NCBI GenBank assembly: GCA_035560815.1 | Contig: DATMYR010000070.1 | Span: 20,655 to 84,654, forward strand | Source: UBA5314 sp035560815 | GTDB taxonomy: Bacteria; Bacillota; Syntrophomonadia; Syntrophomonadales; Syntrophomonadaceae | DNA length: 64,000 bases | Direction of reading: 5' to 3' | Shown here: positions 34,178-43,563 of the stretch, piece by piece | How positions within the stretch are numbered: position 1 is the stretch's first letter | Layout of the letters: each line of letters begins with the position of its first letter | Notes under the pieces: generated by a model | The model's database searches: none | Seen by the model: the letters and a program-made list of their open reading frames with translations, nothing else | What the model was told of the DNA's origin: nothing | Program-made: the position numbers and the translations under genes

Positions 34178-35608
34178 TTATCTGTTCCTGGTATGGGGTC
34201 CACCTGGTATCGGTCGTTTTTTTGAGGAAAAAGGTCTTCTTCCGTCTCTTCTTTGTGGGCTTGGTGCTCGAGGCGGACTCTTGATTTTTATAGGCGGAGC
34301 CTCAGTAAGCTCGTGGAGTGGATGTTGGGCCGGTTCCCGCGTAAGTATTTTTAAGGCTGCTGATATAAGAGCAATGGAATCATAGTCATCCAGAAGGCTT
34401 TCAGCCAGACTCTTATATTGCTGCGTATCCTCATGGTCCATCACCTGAATTAAATTGTCCACCGCAATGCGCTGCAATCCGGCAAAAGCCTCGCTTAGGG
34501 AAGGCGCCGGTTTGCGTATAATCCTGTGTTTTATAATCCCCTCGATATAATTGAGATGGCTTAGTTCCCGTGGCGTTACCAGGGTTATGGCAATGCCGGT
34601 TTCTCCAGCCCGCCCGGTCCTTCCAATTCGATGTACATACCCTTCCGGGTCCTGGGGAATGTCGAAGTTGTAGATGTGGGTAACACCGCTTATATCCAAA
34701 CCCCGGGCTGCAACATCGGTTGCCACCAGGATATCGATCTCTCCAGCCCGAAAGCGGCGCATGATTGCATCACGGCTGCTCTGGCTTAAATCGCCATGAA
34801 TCCCTTGCGCAGAATAGCCGCGTTCACCAAGGAGCTGTCCAATTTCATCCACCCGCCGCTTGGTTCGGGCGAAAACAATCGCTAATCCTGGATTCTGAAT
34901 GTCCAAAAGCCGGCATAGTACGTCCAACTTCTGTCTTTCCGCTGTTTCAATGTAGTACTGTTCAGTGCCGGACACCGTTACATCTTTGGGATCAATATGA
35001 ATAATCTCGGGGCTGTTCATAAACTGCCGGGCGAGAGTCTGTATGTGCCCGGGCATAGTGGCAGAGAATAAAAGGTTCTGTCTCTGGGCGGGCATTTGTT
35101 TCAATATATCTTCGATATCCTCGAGAAATCCCATGTTTAGCATTTCATCCGCTTCATCCAAAACCACCATCTTAATTCGCTGAAGCCGTATAGTCCGTCT
35201 TCTCATGTGATCCATCAAGCGGCCTGGAGTGCCGACAATGATATGCGGGCGTTTACGCAATGCATTGATCTGCCGATCAATTTCCTGTCCGCCATAAATG
35301 GGCAAGGATCTGATATTCTTTGTCTGGCCAATTCGGTTAAGCTCTTCCGCAACCTGCATGGCCAGTTCACGGGTGGGGGTTATCACGATACCCTGAATTT
35401 GGTCCTCATCCGGCAGGCAGCGATCGACCAGCGGAATTCCAAAAGCCGCAGTCTTTCCGGTACCGGTCTGCGCCCTTCCGATCAGATCCCGCCCAGCCAG
35501 GGCCAAAGGCAGCGCTTTTTCCTGAATAGGGGTCGCTTCTTCGAATCCCATATTTGTTAACGCCTGAATAATTATCGGTGCAACTTGTAGTTCTTCAAAA
35601 GTCGCCAT
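34178..35608 (-). CDS. DEAD-box RNA helicase (CshA/DeaD type)
   Basis: 476 residues. The helicase motifs are intact: Q motif (EATPIQEKALP), AQTGTGKT, PTRELAMQV, TPGRLMDH, DEADEML, SATMPGHIQ and HRIGRTGRAG. The C-terminal ~60 residues are a basic, proline-rich tail (KSPPRAPSPQRRDGRRPFSS), probably for RNA binding. It acts in RNA duplex unwinding, ribosome assembly or mRNA decay, and often at low temperature. The ATG follows AAGGAGG by 6 bases. It lies 143 bp downstream of the Nudix gene, likely as its own unit. Confidence 0.93.
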   Translation of the reverse strand: MATFEELQVAPIIIQALTNMGFEEATPIQEKALPLALAGRDLIGRAQTGTGKTAAFGIPLVDRCLPDEDQIQGIVITPTRELAMQVAEELNRIGQTKNIRSLPIYGGQEIDRQINALRKRPHIIVGTPGRLMDHMRRRTIRLQRIKMVVLDEADEMLNMGFLEDIEDILKQMPAQRQNLLFSATMPGHIQTLARQFMNSPEIIHIDPKDVTVSGTEQYYIETAERQKLDVLCRLLDIQNPGLAIVFARTKRRVDEIGQLLGERGYSAQGIHGDLSQSSRDAIMRRFRAGEIDILVATDVAARGLDISGVTHIYNFDIPQDPEGYVHRIGRTGRAGETGIAITLVTPRELSHLNYIEGIIKHRIIRKPAPSLSEAFAGLQRIAVDNLIQVMDHEDTQQYKSLAESLLDDYDSIALISAALKILTREPAQHPLHELTEAPPIKIKSPPRAPSPQRRDGRRPFSSKKRPIPGGPHTRNR

Positions 35609-35751
35609 TGTATTCCTCCTTTTTCGATTTCCTTATAGGTATAATCTCCATACTGAACATTTCGCTGACCAGGAAGTCCCGTCTCATGACCCGGTCTCTG
35701 CATAAATCCCCAAACCCGATGAAGCTCTTCAGAAAGGGTATGGACTTAAAA

Positions 35752-36267
35752 TCAAAATCCCGCGGTGCTATGAAACCCGAGCCTAGAAAATCCAGTACAT
35801 CGATACATCTTGTTACTGTAGGAAACACTCGAATCATACAGGCCACGGCCTCCCTGAATCAACATCTTATCGATAATTTGTTCATCGGTCGCTACTAGAT
35901 CCTGGCCCAACTGAAGCACATCCTTCAGTGGGAACCACTTTAATTCTCCTTCATCGCATTCTTGGTGAACCATGGTATCGGAACACCCGAAAAAGACATA
36001 GACCAGATGATGATAGAGTATGTTTTCGGGGTGTTTGACGTCGCGGATGATTTCACAAACTAGACCTGCACAATCTAGATCGCTGATCGTCAGCCCGGTT
36101 TCTTCACGCAACTCCCTGCTCATGGCTTGCCCGGGAAATTCCCCAACCTCTATCTTGCCGCCTGGAAGACTCCACTGACAGGCAAAAGGTTCTCGGTTCC
36201 TGCACATAAGCAGGATTCGCCCCCGACAGTTTATACAAGCTACTGCCACCGGTATGATCATGCCCAT
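35752..36267 (-). CDS. Nudix hydrolase
   Basis: 171 residues. A complete Nudix box GX5EX7REUXEEXGU spans GKIEVGEFPGQAMSRELREE plus TGL. The N-terminal strand is IIPVAVACINCRGRILLMCR. Members hydrolyse nucleoside diphosphates linked to another group, such as oxidised dNTPs or ADP-ribose. The C-terminal ~30 residues (YDSSVSYSNKMYRCTGFSR) extend past the usual fold. The ATG at 36267 follows GGAGGGG by 7-9 bases; the TTG two codons earlier is too close. Confidence 0.88.
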   Translation of the reverse strand: MGMIIPVAVACINCRGRILLMCRNREPFACQWSLPGGKIEVGEFPGQAMSRELREETGLTISDLDCAGLVCEIIRDVKHPENILYHHLVYVFFGCSDTMVHQECDEGELKWFPLKDVLQLGQDLVATDEQIIDKMLIQGGRGLYDSSVSYSNKMYRCTGFSRLGFHSTAGF

Positions 36268-36523
36268 AGCCAATCCCCTCCGCCGGTCTACGCTTCGTTC
36301 CTATTGTATGGATGCCAGAAACCATGCTGGTACGCATTCTTATGTTTTACGAATACACATGCGTACATGCTGTCTTAATCGATTGCTTACTACATAGTAC
36401 CATAAATAATATTTTTACCGTTAACTGGCGGCCTTTATCCTCTTTGTCGGAAGCTTTAACCGCCATAGTCCCTCTTTACCTCTACAATTTAGGCCCTTTA
36501 TACTATTTTTTTTCATATTTAAC

Positions 36524-36553
36524 TGGACATTTGAACTATTCGGGCATTATAAT
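36524..36553 (+). promoter_or_regulatory. Sigma-A-type promoter candidate for the DUF2225 gene
   Basis: TGGACA, an 18-bp spacer and a perfect TATAAT lie about 65 bp before the ATG at 36617. The rest of the 36268-36616 gap shows no gene. Confidence 0.5.
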
Positions 36554-36616
36554 AATAAGTGAAAACCAATCAACTGCAGCAACACCACTCCAATACCACT
36601 GTAAAAGGAGAACGGA

Positions 36617-37318
36617 ATGGAGCAAGAACATCAATATCAAGCCGAAGATTTCTTGTATGACAAACAGATTGACTGCCCGCTGTGCGATCAGAAGACAGCG
36701 TTACGGGTAGTTAAGAGATCCACTTTGCGCCTGGCAGGCAGAGACAGTGATTCAATGCCTACCTACAAGTTTATCAATCCGCTTTTTTACGATGTATGGC
36801 AGTGCAACCATTGTGGTTATGCAGCACTGGAAGGATATTTTACCAGGGAAATAGCCCCTGATGACAAAAAAGTACTCTTACAGGAAGTTGCGGCTCGCTG
36901 GATTGAAAGGACTTTTCCCGGAATTTATGAGAGCGGCATGGCTCTGAATCGTTATAAAATCGCCCTATATTGCACAAATTTGCGTCGATCCGATCAAACA
37001 GAAATCACATTACTGTACCTCAAAATGGCCTGGATCTACCGTACCAAGCATGATCAAGGCATGGAAGCCCGATGCCTGGCTCTGGCCCTGGAAGGATTTA
37101 AGTCACTCTACGAAGTTGGGCACTTCCCTGTCGCAGGTATGGATGAAAGCGCACTTATTTATATGATTGCTGACCTATGCAATCGCACCGCGGATAATCA
37201 ACAATCTCTGCGTTGGTTGGAGATGGTCCTGACCAATCAGAGTATCAAACCAGCCCTCAAGGAAAAAGCACGTGATCTAAAATACCGTATTTCTGAAGAG
37301 AATAAGCAGGTTGGTTAA
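36617..37318 (+). CDS. DUF2225 family protein with zinc-ribbon-like Cys pairs
   Basis: 233 residues. Two Cys pairs near the N-terminus (DCPLCDQK and WQCNHCGYAA) probably bind zinc. The remainder is helical and TPR-like (YLKMAWIYRTKHDQGMEARC; SALIYMIADLCNRTADNQQS). DUF2225 is widespread in Clostridia and Bacilli; its function is unknown. The ATG follows AAAAGGAG by 7 bases. Confidence 0.88.
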   Translation: MEQEHQYQAEDFLYDKQIDCPLCDQKTALRVVKRSTLRLAGRDSDSMPTYKFINPLFYDVWQCNHCGYAALEGYFTREIAPDDKKVLLQEVAARWIERTFPGIYESGMALNRYKIALYCTNLRRSDQTEITLLYLKMAWIYRTKHDQGMEARCLALALEGFKSLYEVGHFPVAGMDESALIYMIADLCNRTADNQQSLRWLEMVLTNQSIKPALKEKARDLKYRISEENKQVG

Positions 37319-37404
37319 CGGACTAACACTTATGCCGATCGCATATTCCCCCAAAGCACACTCTGAAACCTGGATGTTTGGCAAATGACTATCTCTCCTA
37401 TTTT

Positions 37405-38316
37405 CTAAAGTCCGGTCTCCAATGAGGGACCAGCCATCTGATCGCTCCATTGGACCAAATCACGGCCCGATGATGCCTGTGCCCACTGCTCCAAAATAAG
37501 AAGGCTCCTTGATATAGCGCGTTTTTCTATCTCTTCGATCCGTTCCCTTCTCTTCTCCAGGTCACAGGGATGTACATATTCTATTTCACCTCGGAAACGC
37601 TCTCCCGTGTTTTGATCTATGGGAGGGTAAAATAGTGCCAGGGTTGGGTAAAGGCGGCCCTGGGACATAAAGTTCGCCACCCGGTAGAAGTGGAATAATC
37701 TCCTGCTGGTAAAACGCTGCAGCATCCTGGCCTGGGTTTGAATAGCCTGCATGATTTGATTTTGATAAGGTTGGGTGGCATCAAAATAAATCAAACTCAA
37801 CAGCGGGTAAAGCTCCTCATCGCTGATTCGCTTGTGCTGCAGGCAATGGCTAAGAAATCCGGGCTGAAAGAGCTCAAAGTTGCGGGTATAATAGAGATCC
37901 AGTTCAGCCTCCAGCTTGCGATGGCTGGACATCGCCCGGTTGCGCATGGCGGGATTGGGGTGGTGATAATCACCGGTTAAGTAATAGACTAGAGGATGAA
38001 ATTCTCCGTCAATCATGATATGGGTAAGCATTCCGCAGAGCAAGGCCATAGTCGCCTCCGATATGCTTTCCGGGTACTGCTTAAATGCCCTGACCAATGG
38101 TTCGAAGGTATTCTCACCATGCACGCCATGCAGGTATTGGGCAATGGATTGGAATAGAGGGTGGTAGCGACCGGTTACATAGTAAGGTGTATCAAAAGCA
38201 ACTGCGCCGATGAAAAAGAGCTCCTGGTAATGGTCAATGCAGCTCTTTATGAATGAATCATCCATGCTGTCAAATATTTTCTTAGCTATCGTCCAATGAG
38301 TCATTTCTTTGGGCAT
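37405..38316 (-). CDS. Zinc-dependent phospholipase C/D-like protein
   Basis: 303 residues. It resembles the zinc-dependent phospholipase C superfamily (PF00882): an early THWTIAKKIFDSM, then FIGAVAFDTPYYVTG, then CGMLTHIMIDGEFHPLVYYL, rich in metal-type His and Asp. No signal peptide is seen, so a cytosolic location is likely. The ATG at 38316 overlaps the pcm stop (TAATG) with GGGGAGG 7 bases upstream, showing coupled translation with pcm. Substrate is unknown. Confidence 0.82.
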   Translation of the reverse strand: MPKEMTHWTIAKKIFDSMDDSFIKSCIDHYQELFFIGAVAFDTPYYVTGRYHPLFQSIAQYLHGVHGENTFEPLVRAFKQYPESISEATMALLCGMLTHIMIDGEFHPLVYYLTGDYHHPNPAMRNRAMSSHRKLEAELDLYYTRNFELFQPGFLSHCLQHKRISDEELYPLLSLIYFDATQPYQNQIMQAIQTQARMLQRFTSRRLFHFYRVANFMSQGRLYPTLALFYPPIDQNTGERFRGEIEYVHPCDLEKRRERIEEIEKRAISRSLLILEQWAQASSGRDLVQWSDQMAGPSLETGL

Positions 38317-38942
38317 TAGAATTCCTCCCCGTCGTCTGCTGCCTTCTGATTGTCCCAACCATATCTGCCTTTAAATTCGACGAAGCTGACATTGGCTAGA
38401 GGCTGAATTGAGATTGTACCTTCCTGGTTTTTCGTGACCAAAAGCAGCTCCTGATCTCCAGGAGGACCGACGGGAACAATCATGCGGCCTCCGATTTGTA
38501 GTTGTTCCAGCAAAGGTTGAGGAATCTTCCCAGCCGCAGCTGTGACCATGATTCGATCATAAGGAGCAAAAGTCGGCCAACCCAGGCTGCCGTCTTCTAC
38601 GCAAAATCGCACATTGTCATATCCCATTTGTTTAACGCGCTCTTGAGCTTCCCATGCCAGCTCAGGCACTCGTTCCATAGAAAAAACCCGGCTGGCAAAT
38701 TCGGCCAAGAGCACGGTCTGGTATCCTGACCCGGTCCCTACCTCCAACACCTTGCTGCTCTCCTCGATTTCCAGAGCCAGTGTCATCTGTAAAACCAGAC
38801 TGGGTTGGGAGATGGTCTGGTCATAACCGATAGGAAGTGCTCGGTCCTGGTGTGAATACTCCCGGTTCTCGTTGTTGATAAAGAGGCTTCGGTCCAGATG
38901 TTGAAAAAAGTGGATGATCTGTTCGCTTCTATCCTCAACCAT
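38316..38942 (-). CDS. pcm: Protein-L-isoaspartate O-methyltransferase
   Basis: 208 residues. SAM-binding motif I is VLEVGTGSGYQTVLLAE. Family features include the substrate loop GYDQTISQPSLVLQM, DGSLGWPTFAPYDRIMVTAA and IGGRMIVPVG. The enzyme methylates isoaspartyl residues of aged proteins so they can revert to aspartate, useful in dormant spores. The ATG is preceded by GGGGGTG about 8 bases upstream. It overlaps the downstream phospholipase-like gene by one base. Confidence 0.9.
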   Translation of the reverse strand: MVEDRSEQIIHFFQHLDRSLFINNENREYSHQDRALPIGYDQTISQPSLVLQMTLALEIEESSKVLEVGTGSGYQTVLLAEFASRVFSMERVPELAWEAQERVKQMGYDNVRFCVEDGSLGWPTFAPYDRIMVTAAAGKIPQPLLEQLQIGGRMIVPVGPPGDQELLLVTKNQEGTISIQPLANVSFVEFKGRYGWDNQKAADDGEEF

Positions 38943-38980
38943 CCTTTGAACACCCCCAAAAGTCCTTTTATCTATATACT

Positions 38981-39556
38981 CTATCTATCCCCGTTGCCAG
39001 CCGAGGCTACTCCACCGGAAACGATGAACGTCATGAGTTCAGAACTGTTCGTCTCCAGCGCTCGCACCTGATCCCGGGGAAAGACCAGTAGATTCCCGGC
39101 AAAATTATAGGACTGGGGCAGGTATACAGCAATGTAATCATCCAACCCAAAGTTGTCAAGGGAATCACAGGTAACGAAACCCAGGGCATGGGCTTCTGTC
39201 TCCTGGGAAAGCCGAACCAAAACCGGACGGTTAAAGGTTTTTTTATCTCCCAGGAAAGCACCAATCAGGTCTTTCACGGAGGAATACACGAGCTTAACCA
39301 AAGGCAGTCGGTTCATGATTCCGTCAAACCAATAGAATATCTTTCGGGTAAGAAAGTTGGAAACCAGGAACCCCACCAGGGTGATAATCAATAGAGTCGT
39401 AATAAATCCTACGCCGGGGATAATTCCGATTCCCGGAATAGGTATTTTTAAAATATGATCAATTCTTGTGAACACCTGAAAGAATATGTACAGGGTAAGC
39501 ATAAAAGGCACCATAAACAAGAGTCCGTTTAAAAAATACCTGGTTAGTCTTTTCAT
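38981..39556 (-). CDS. DUF502 family membrane protein
   Basis: 191 residues. Two transmembrane segments (FLNGLLFMVPFMLTLYIFF; VGFITTLLIITLVGFLVSNF) precede a soluble domain (YSSVKDLIGAFLGDKKTF; GLDDYIAVYLPQSYNFAG; TFIVSGGVA). DUF502 proteins are of unknown function. The ATG at 39556 follows GGAGGG by 7 bases; the frame is open 40 codons further upstream but without a ribosome site. Confidence 0.85.
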   Translation of the reverse strand: MKRLTRYFLNGLLFMVPFMLTLYIFFQVFTRIDHILKIPIPGIGIIPGVGFITTLLIITLVGFLVSNFLTRKIFYWFDGIMNRLPLVKLVYSSVKDLIGAFLGDKKTFNRPVLVRLSQETEAHALGFVTCDSLDNFGLDDYIAVYLPQSYNFAGNLLVFPRDQVRALETNSSELMTFIVSGGVASAGNGDR

Positions 39557-39952
39557 GTTTGATCCCTCCATAAATAGATAGTTTGCCAATTTATTCTGGT
39601 CTTTAGCTGTATTTTCCCCAAAACTCATGAGGTCAAAAGCGGCTCGACTTTCTAGCTGATCACAAGAAGCAGCCACCTGCCGGCAGCTGCTTACTATCTA
39701 CATTCTTTTTCCCAGCGCTTTTTCCTTATTTTATAACCTCATTGAAGCTGGACCATAGCAATCCTGTTATTGTCGCTTATGTTTCTTAATCGGTAATGTT
39801 TTTCTTTCCTTAAAAAAAATACCATGATGGTTGTGGTTTTGTCCAGGGATTGATTGACGAGGCCTCCGTGTTATTTCTGGAGTTGACAGGATGTAGGGAA
39901 GATGTTTAATTAATGAAAAGGAATTTATCCTGATGATAAAAGGAGAAGCATT
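39557..39952. other. Intergenic region between divergent DUF502 and thioesterase genes
   Basis: 396 bp with no gene seen. On the plus strand TTGACA (39883-39888), a 17-bp spacer and a weak TTAATT (39906-39911) could form a promoter for the thioesterase gene at 39953. On the DUF502 side nothing stands out. Confidence 0.4.
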
Positions 39953-40429
39953 ATGAATGAACAGCCCAATTCACGCTGTTGTTTTCTTTGCGGAGTGGAA
40001 AACCGCCAGGGTATGAGATTGACCTGGTTCAGCGATTTTGAGCAAGGTGTCGTGTGGACCGAGGTGGAAATCGCCCCATTCTATAACGGATATCCTGGTG
40101 TCACACACGGTGGCATTGTGGCTGCCCTCCTGGATGAGACCAGCTTCCGGGCCATTGCCTTAGAAGAGAAAGATAGCTTTCTGCTGGATAATTTGTTCGT
40201 TACCGGATCCCTGAATATCCACTACCACCATCCGACCCCGACCGGGCAGCTCTTAAAAGTGGTCGGTTGGATTCGCAGGGCGGGAAAATCACGTTATGAA
40301 ACCGCAGCTGAAATCAGACTGGCAGACGGCACAGTAACTGCTGAATGCAAAGCCCTGGTCCTGCAGCCTCCCGGCAGCTTTGCTGAAGAGGTGGGTTTTA
40401 GCTCCGAGTGGCCTTCCCGCCAAGACTAA
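39953..40429 (+). CDS. PaaI-like hotdog thioesterase
   Basis: 158 residues. The hotdog core has YPGVTHGGIVAALLDETSFR, where the HGG motif and the helix acidic residue form the typical active site, then LNIHYHHPTPTGQLLKVVGW and the last strand GTVTAECKALVLQ. Two Cys near the N-terminus (RCCFLCGVENRQG) resemble the FxxCG start common in this subgroup. It probably hydrolyses acyl-CoA. The ATG follows AAAAGGAG by 7-8 bases. It has its own transcription unit, convergent with hydA. Confidence 0.87.
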   Translation: MNEQPNSRCCFLCGVENRQGMRLTWFSDFEQGVVWTEVEIAPFYNGYPGVTHGGIVAALLDETSFRAIALEEKDSFLLDNLFVTGSLNIHYHHPTPTGQLLKVVGWIRRAGKSRYETAAEIRLADGTVTAECKALVLQPPGSFAEEVGFSSEWPSRQD

Positions 40430-40443
40430 TTTTCACTAAAATT

Positions 40444-40475
40444 AGGGGACAGACCCGTTAACGGGTCTGTCCCCT
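40444..40475. terminator. Perfect 32-nt palindrome between convergent genes
   Basis: AGGGGACAGACCCGTT and AACGGGTCTGTCCCCT are perfect 16-bp complements with no spacer. It lies between the thioesterase stop and the hydA stop and could act as a bidirectional terminator, though neither side has a long T-run. It shares the GGGGAC...GTCCCC edge with the hairpins at 21192 and 31087. Confidence 0.65.
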
Positions 40476-40514
40476 ATCGTTTCTACTTATTTTCCTTGTT
40501 CCCCAAGATTGCTG

Positions 40515-42206
40515 CTATTTGCCTGTAGCGTGATAATGGGTGTGAAGCAGCTCATGGGATTTGTGCCCCAGGGGTTCATGTAGGAAGTCCTCATAAATCT
40601 TTAAGACTTCCGGATTTTCATGGGATTTGCGGATGGGCAGTCCGGCATCTTCCTCGTAAATGGCATCGATTCTTTCCATCTTCTTAGCGATGGTGGAAGG
40701 AATGGGTTGGCCGCCGCCACCGATGCATCCACCCGGGCAGCACATGACTTCGATGAAGTGGTAGGGTGATGTCCCGGCTTTGATGCCTTCCATAATCTTG
40801 CGAGCCTCACCCAGGGAATTGGCTACGGCCGCCTTAACTTTGGTGCCGGCCAGGTCAACTTCCGCTTCCTTCATTCCCGTGAAACCACGCACCATCGTGA
40901 AGTTAACATCCTCCAGCTTGTCGCCGGTGACGACTTCGTAGACGGTCCGCAGAGCAGCTTCCATAACACCACCGGATGCGCCGAAAATAACAGCAGCGCC
41001 GGTGTAGGCACCCATCAGGGAGTCAAAGTTGGTAGGTTCCATCTCGTCCCAATCGGGGCCGCCCATACTGAACAGCTTGCCTATTTCTCTGGTAGTCAAA
41101 ACCAGGTCAACATCTTGATACCCGCTGGAGTTCATTTCCGGACGCTGGGCTTCAAACTTTTTGGCAGTACAGGGCATGATGGATACCGAATAAACCTTCG
41201 AAGGATCTACGCCCGCTTTTTCAGCCCAGTAAGTCTTAACCAGTGCCCCAAACATCTGTTGGGGTGATTTACAGGTAGAAAGGTGATCCAATTGGTCGGG
41301 GTAGAAGGTTTCAATGAAGTTGATCCAACCAGGGCTGCAGGAAGTGATCATCGGGAGGGTTCCGCCCTCTTTCAAACGCTTGAGCAGTTCATTGCCTTCC
41401 TCTAAAATGGTCAGGTCAGCGGTAAAGTTGGTGTGGAAAACCTTATCAAAACCCAGGCTTCTCAATCCGGATACGAATTTCAGCATGTCGAGAGATCCGG
41501 TCTTCATGCCCAATTCTTCGGCGACTGCTACACGTACAGCCGGGGCGATCTGGGTGACAACGATCTTGTCCGGATCTGCTACAGCAGCCAAGAATTCGTC
41601 CATTTGCTCATTTTCAACAATAGCGCCCACCGGGCATACCAGAGCGCACTGTCCGCACATGACGCACTTGGTTTGAATCAAAGGCTTGGCATCGGCGGTT
41701 TGGGGAACCCCGTTCACAACTTCCAGCGCGCCAACTGTTTGAATGTCATTGCACATTTCTACGCATCTCAAGCACAGTGTGCACTTGGAAGGATCACGAA
41801 CCAATGAGGGGGTGGATTGATCCTTTTCATGGAAGAATGGTTTGTTGTCTACATCACGGATAATGAATGTCTCAGCCAGGGTCTGTAATTCACAATTTTG
41901 ATTCCGGGCGCAGTTGAGACAATCCTGGGGATGAACTTTGAGAATCTTCTTCAGGTTCTCAACTTTGGCTTTGATTGCTGCCGGGCTGAAGGTTTTTACA
42001 TCCATACCGCTGGCTGCTTCTGTTGAACAGGCAGTTTTGAGCTCTCCATTGATTTCAACCATACAGACCTTACAGTTGTCTTTCACTTTAAGGTCTGGAT
42101 GACTGCACAGAGAAGGAATGTCAAAACCAGCCGCAGAACAGGCCTTCATTACGGTAGTTCCTTCCGGAACCGATACCTCAAAGCCGTTAACAGTGATACT
42201 TACCAT
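40515..42206 (-). CDS. hydA: [FeFe] hydrogenase catalytic subunit, NADH-dependent HydA type
   Basis: 563 residues. The order is: [2Fe-2S] domain (SLCSHPDLKVKDNCKVCMVE), His-Cys [4Fe-4S] site (HPQDCLNCARNQNCELQ), two ferredoxin clusters (CTLCLRCVEMC; CVMCGQCALVCP), then the H-cluster domain with TSCSPGW, MPCTAKKFE and VMCCPGGCIGGGG. This NuoG-like build is that of HydA in multimeric NAD(P)-linked or electron-bifurcating hydrogenases. It reduces protons to H2 to discharge fermentation electrons, probably in the cytosol. The ATG at 42206 has GAGGAG about 8 bases upstream. No hydB/hydC partner is adjacent; both neighbours are unrelated. It has its own promoter candidate and a palindrome at its end. 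Confidence 0.95.
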   Translation of the reverse strand: MVSITVNGFEVSVPEGTTVMKACSAAGFDIPSLCSHPDLKVKDNCKVCMVEINGELKTACSTEAASGMDVKTFSPAAIKAKVENLKKILKVHPQDCLNCARNQNCELQTLAETFIIRDVDNKPFFHEKDQSTPSLVRDPSKCTLCLRCVEMCNDIQTVGALEVVNGVPQTADAKPLIQTKCVMCGQCALVCPVGAIVENEQMDEFLAAVADPDKIVVTQIAPAVRVAVAEELGMKTGSLDMLKFVSGLRSLGFDKVFHTNFTADLTILEEGNELLKRLKEGGTLPMITSCSPGWINFIETFYPDQLDHLSTCKSPQQMFGALVKTYWAEKAGVDPSKVYSVSIMPCTAKKFEAQRPEMNSSGYQDVDLVLTTREIGKLFSMGGPDWDEMEPTNFDSLMGAYTGAAVIFGASGGVMEAALRTVYEVVTGDKLEDVNFTMVRGFTGMKEAEVDLAGTKVKAAVANSLGEARKIMEGIKAGTSPYHFIEVMCCPGGCIGGGGQPIPSTIAKKMERIDAIYEEDAGLPIRKSHENPEVLKIYEDFLHEPLGHKSHELLHTHYHATGK

Positions 42207-42253
42207 ACTCTTTCTCCTCTCCCGCTCTAAAACTTTTTTAGGCTTCTTCAAAT

Positions 42254-42282
42254 AGTTTATTTTCCTATACTATGCGTGTCAA
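42254..42282 (-). promoter_or_regulatory. Sigma-A-type promoter candidate for hydA
   Basis: Minus strand: perfect TTGACA, a 17-bp spacer, then TAAACT (4 of 6), about 50 bp before the hydA start. Confidence 0.6.
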
Positions 42283-42365
42283 GCATTATTCATAGGACAG
42301 GTCGCCCTGGATCTAGCTAAATAGAAAATCCCGGTAAATCGGTAATGAAAGAAATCATGCATTTT

Positions 42366-43511
42366 TCATCGTAAAGCCAGATAACGCTGCAGACGGTCTA
42401 ATCCTTCCTTGATGTTTTCCAGAGAATTCGCATAGGAAAGCCGTAAATATCCCTCGCAGTTGCTTCCAAAATCAATGCCGGGTGTCAAAGCCACCTTGGC
42501 CTCTTGCAAAATATCAAAAGCCAGTTTATAAGAGTCGTTGCTGATATGACGGAGATCGGCCAAAGCATAAAATGCTCCGGTAGGCTTGCTGACTGTGGCC
42601 AAATTCATCTCTTCCAGTCGCTGGAGTACATAAAGGCGCCGCTGGTCGTAAATGCGCCGCATGTCTTCCACTTCCGTCTGGCAGTAGCGCAGGGCGGCTA
42701 TCCCGGCCTCCTGGCAGAAGGAAGATGCGCAGATAAATAAATTCTGCTGTAGGATCTGCAAAGGTCGGATGTAACGACGCGGTACAATGATATAGCCCAG
42801 GCGCCAACCGGTCATGGCAAAGAGTTTGGAGAATCCGTTGATGACAAAGGCATCCTGGGAATATTCGAGGATCGTATGCTCCTCCCCTTCATACACCAGA
42901 CCCGAGTATATTTCATCAGAAACAATGGGTCTTGGCAATTCTGCCAATTCTTGAAGCTGGGCAGCTGTGCAAACCATGCCGGTAGGATTGGCCGGACTAT
43001 TTACCAGGATAGCACGGGTAGCCGGCCCCAGTCTGGCACGAATTTCTTCTATACGGTATTGAAATCCATCCTCGTCGTTGACTGGAACGTATACCGGTTG
43101 GGCATCCAAATAGTGAACAAAGTTGGGATAACAGGCATAATAGGGGTTGGGCAGGATAAGTTCATCACCCTTCTGCAAAAGAACGGAAAAGACCAGAAGC
43201 ATCGCGGGTGAAGTACCCATCGTAACCATCACTTGCTCCGGAGATATTTCCACTCTAAACCTCTGCCAGTAATAGCGGGCGATTTCTTCCCGTAAAGCTA
43301 GTTTTCCAAGGCTGTGGGTGTAGTGGGTGTCATTATCCTTCAATGCCCGTATAGCAGCCTCTTTGACCGGCTCAGGAGTAGGGAAATCGGGCTCCCCCAC
43401 TTCCAGATGAATCACGTCCTCGCCCCGGGCTTGCATAGCCTGGGCTTTCTCCAGGACTTCCATAACGATAAATGGTGAGATGTTTTCTGTTCTAGCTATT
43501 CTTTCTTCCAT
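42366..43511 (-). CDS. Pyridoxal-phosphate class I/II aminotransferase
   Basis: 381 residues. Fold-type I aminotransferase landmarks are HLEVGEPDFPTPEPV, VNSPANPTGMV, VSDEIYSGLVYEG, the PLP lysine in NGFSKLFAMTGWRLGY and the C-terminal substrate Arg in YLRLSYANS. It belongs to the aspartate/aromatic aminotransferase group; the amino acid used cannot be told from sequence. The ATG follows AAGGATAAATT. It has a 159-bp gap to hydA and a 52-bp gap to spoIIM. Confidence 0.9.
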   Translation of the reverse strand: MEERIARTENISPFIVMEVLEKAQAMQARGEDVIHLEVGEPDFPTPEPVKEAAIRALKDNDTHYTHSLGKLALREEIARYYWQRFRVEISPEQVMVTMGTSPAMLLVFSVLLQKGDELILPNPYYACYPNFVHYLDAQPVYVPVNDEDGFQYRIEEIRARLGPATRAILVNSPANPTGMVCTAAQLQELAELPRPIVSDEIYSGLVYEGEEHTILEYSQDAFVINGFSKLFAMTGWRLGYIIVPRRYIRPLQILQQNLFICASSFCQEAGIAALRYCQTEVEDMRRIYDQRRLYVLQRLEEMNLATVSKPTGAFYALADLRHISNDSYKLAFDILQEAKVALTPGIDFGSNCEGYLRLSYANSLENIKEGLDRLQRYLALR

Positions 43512-43563
43512 AATTTATCCTTCACTCCCCTGATAATTATAAGACACAATGAAACAATCGTAA

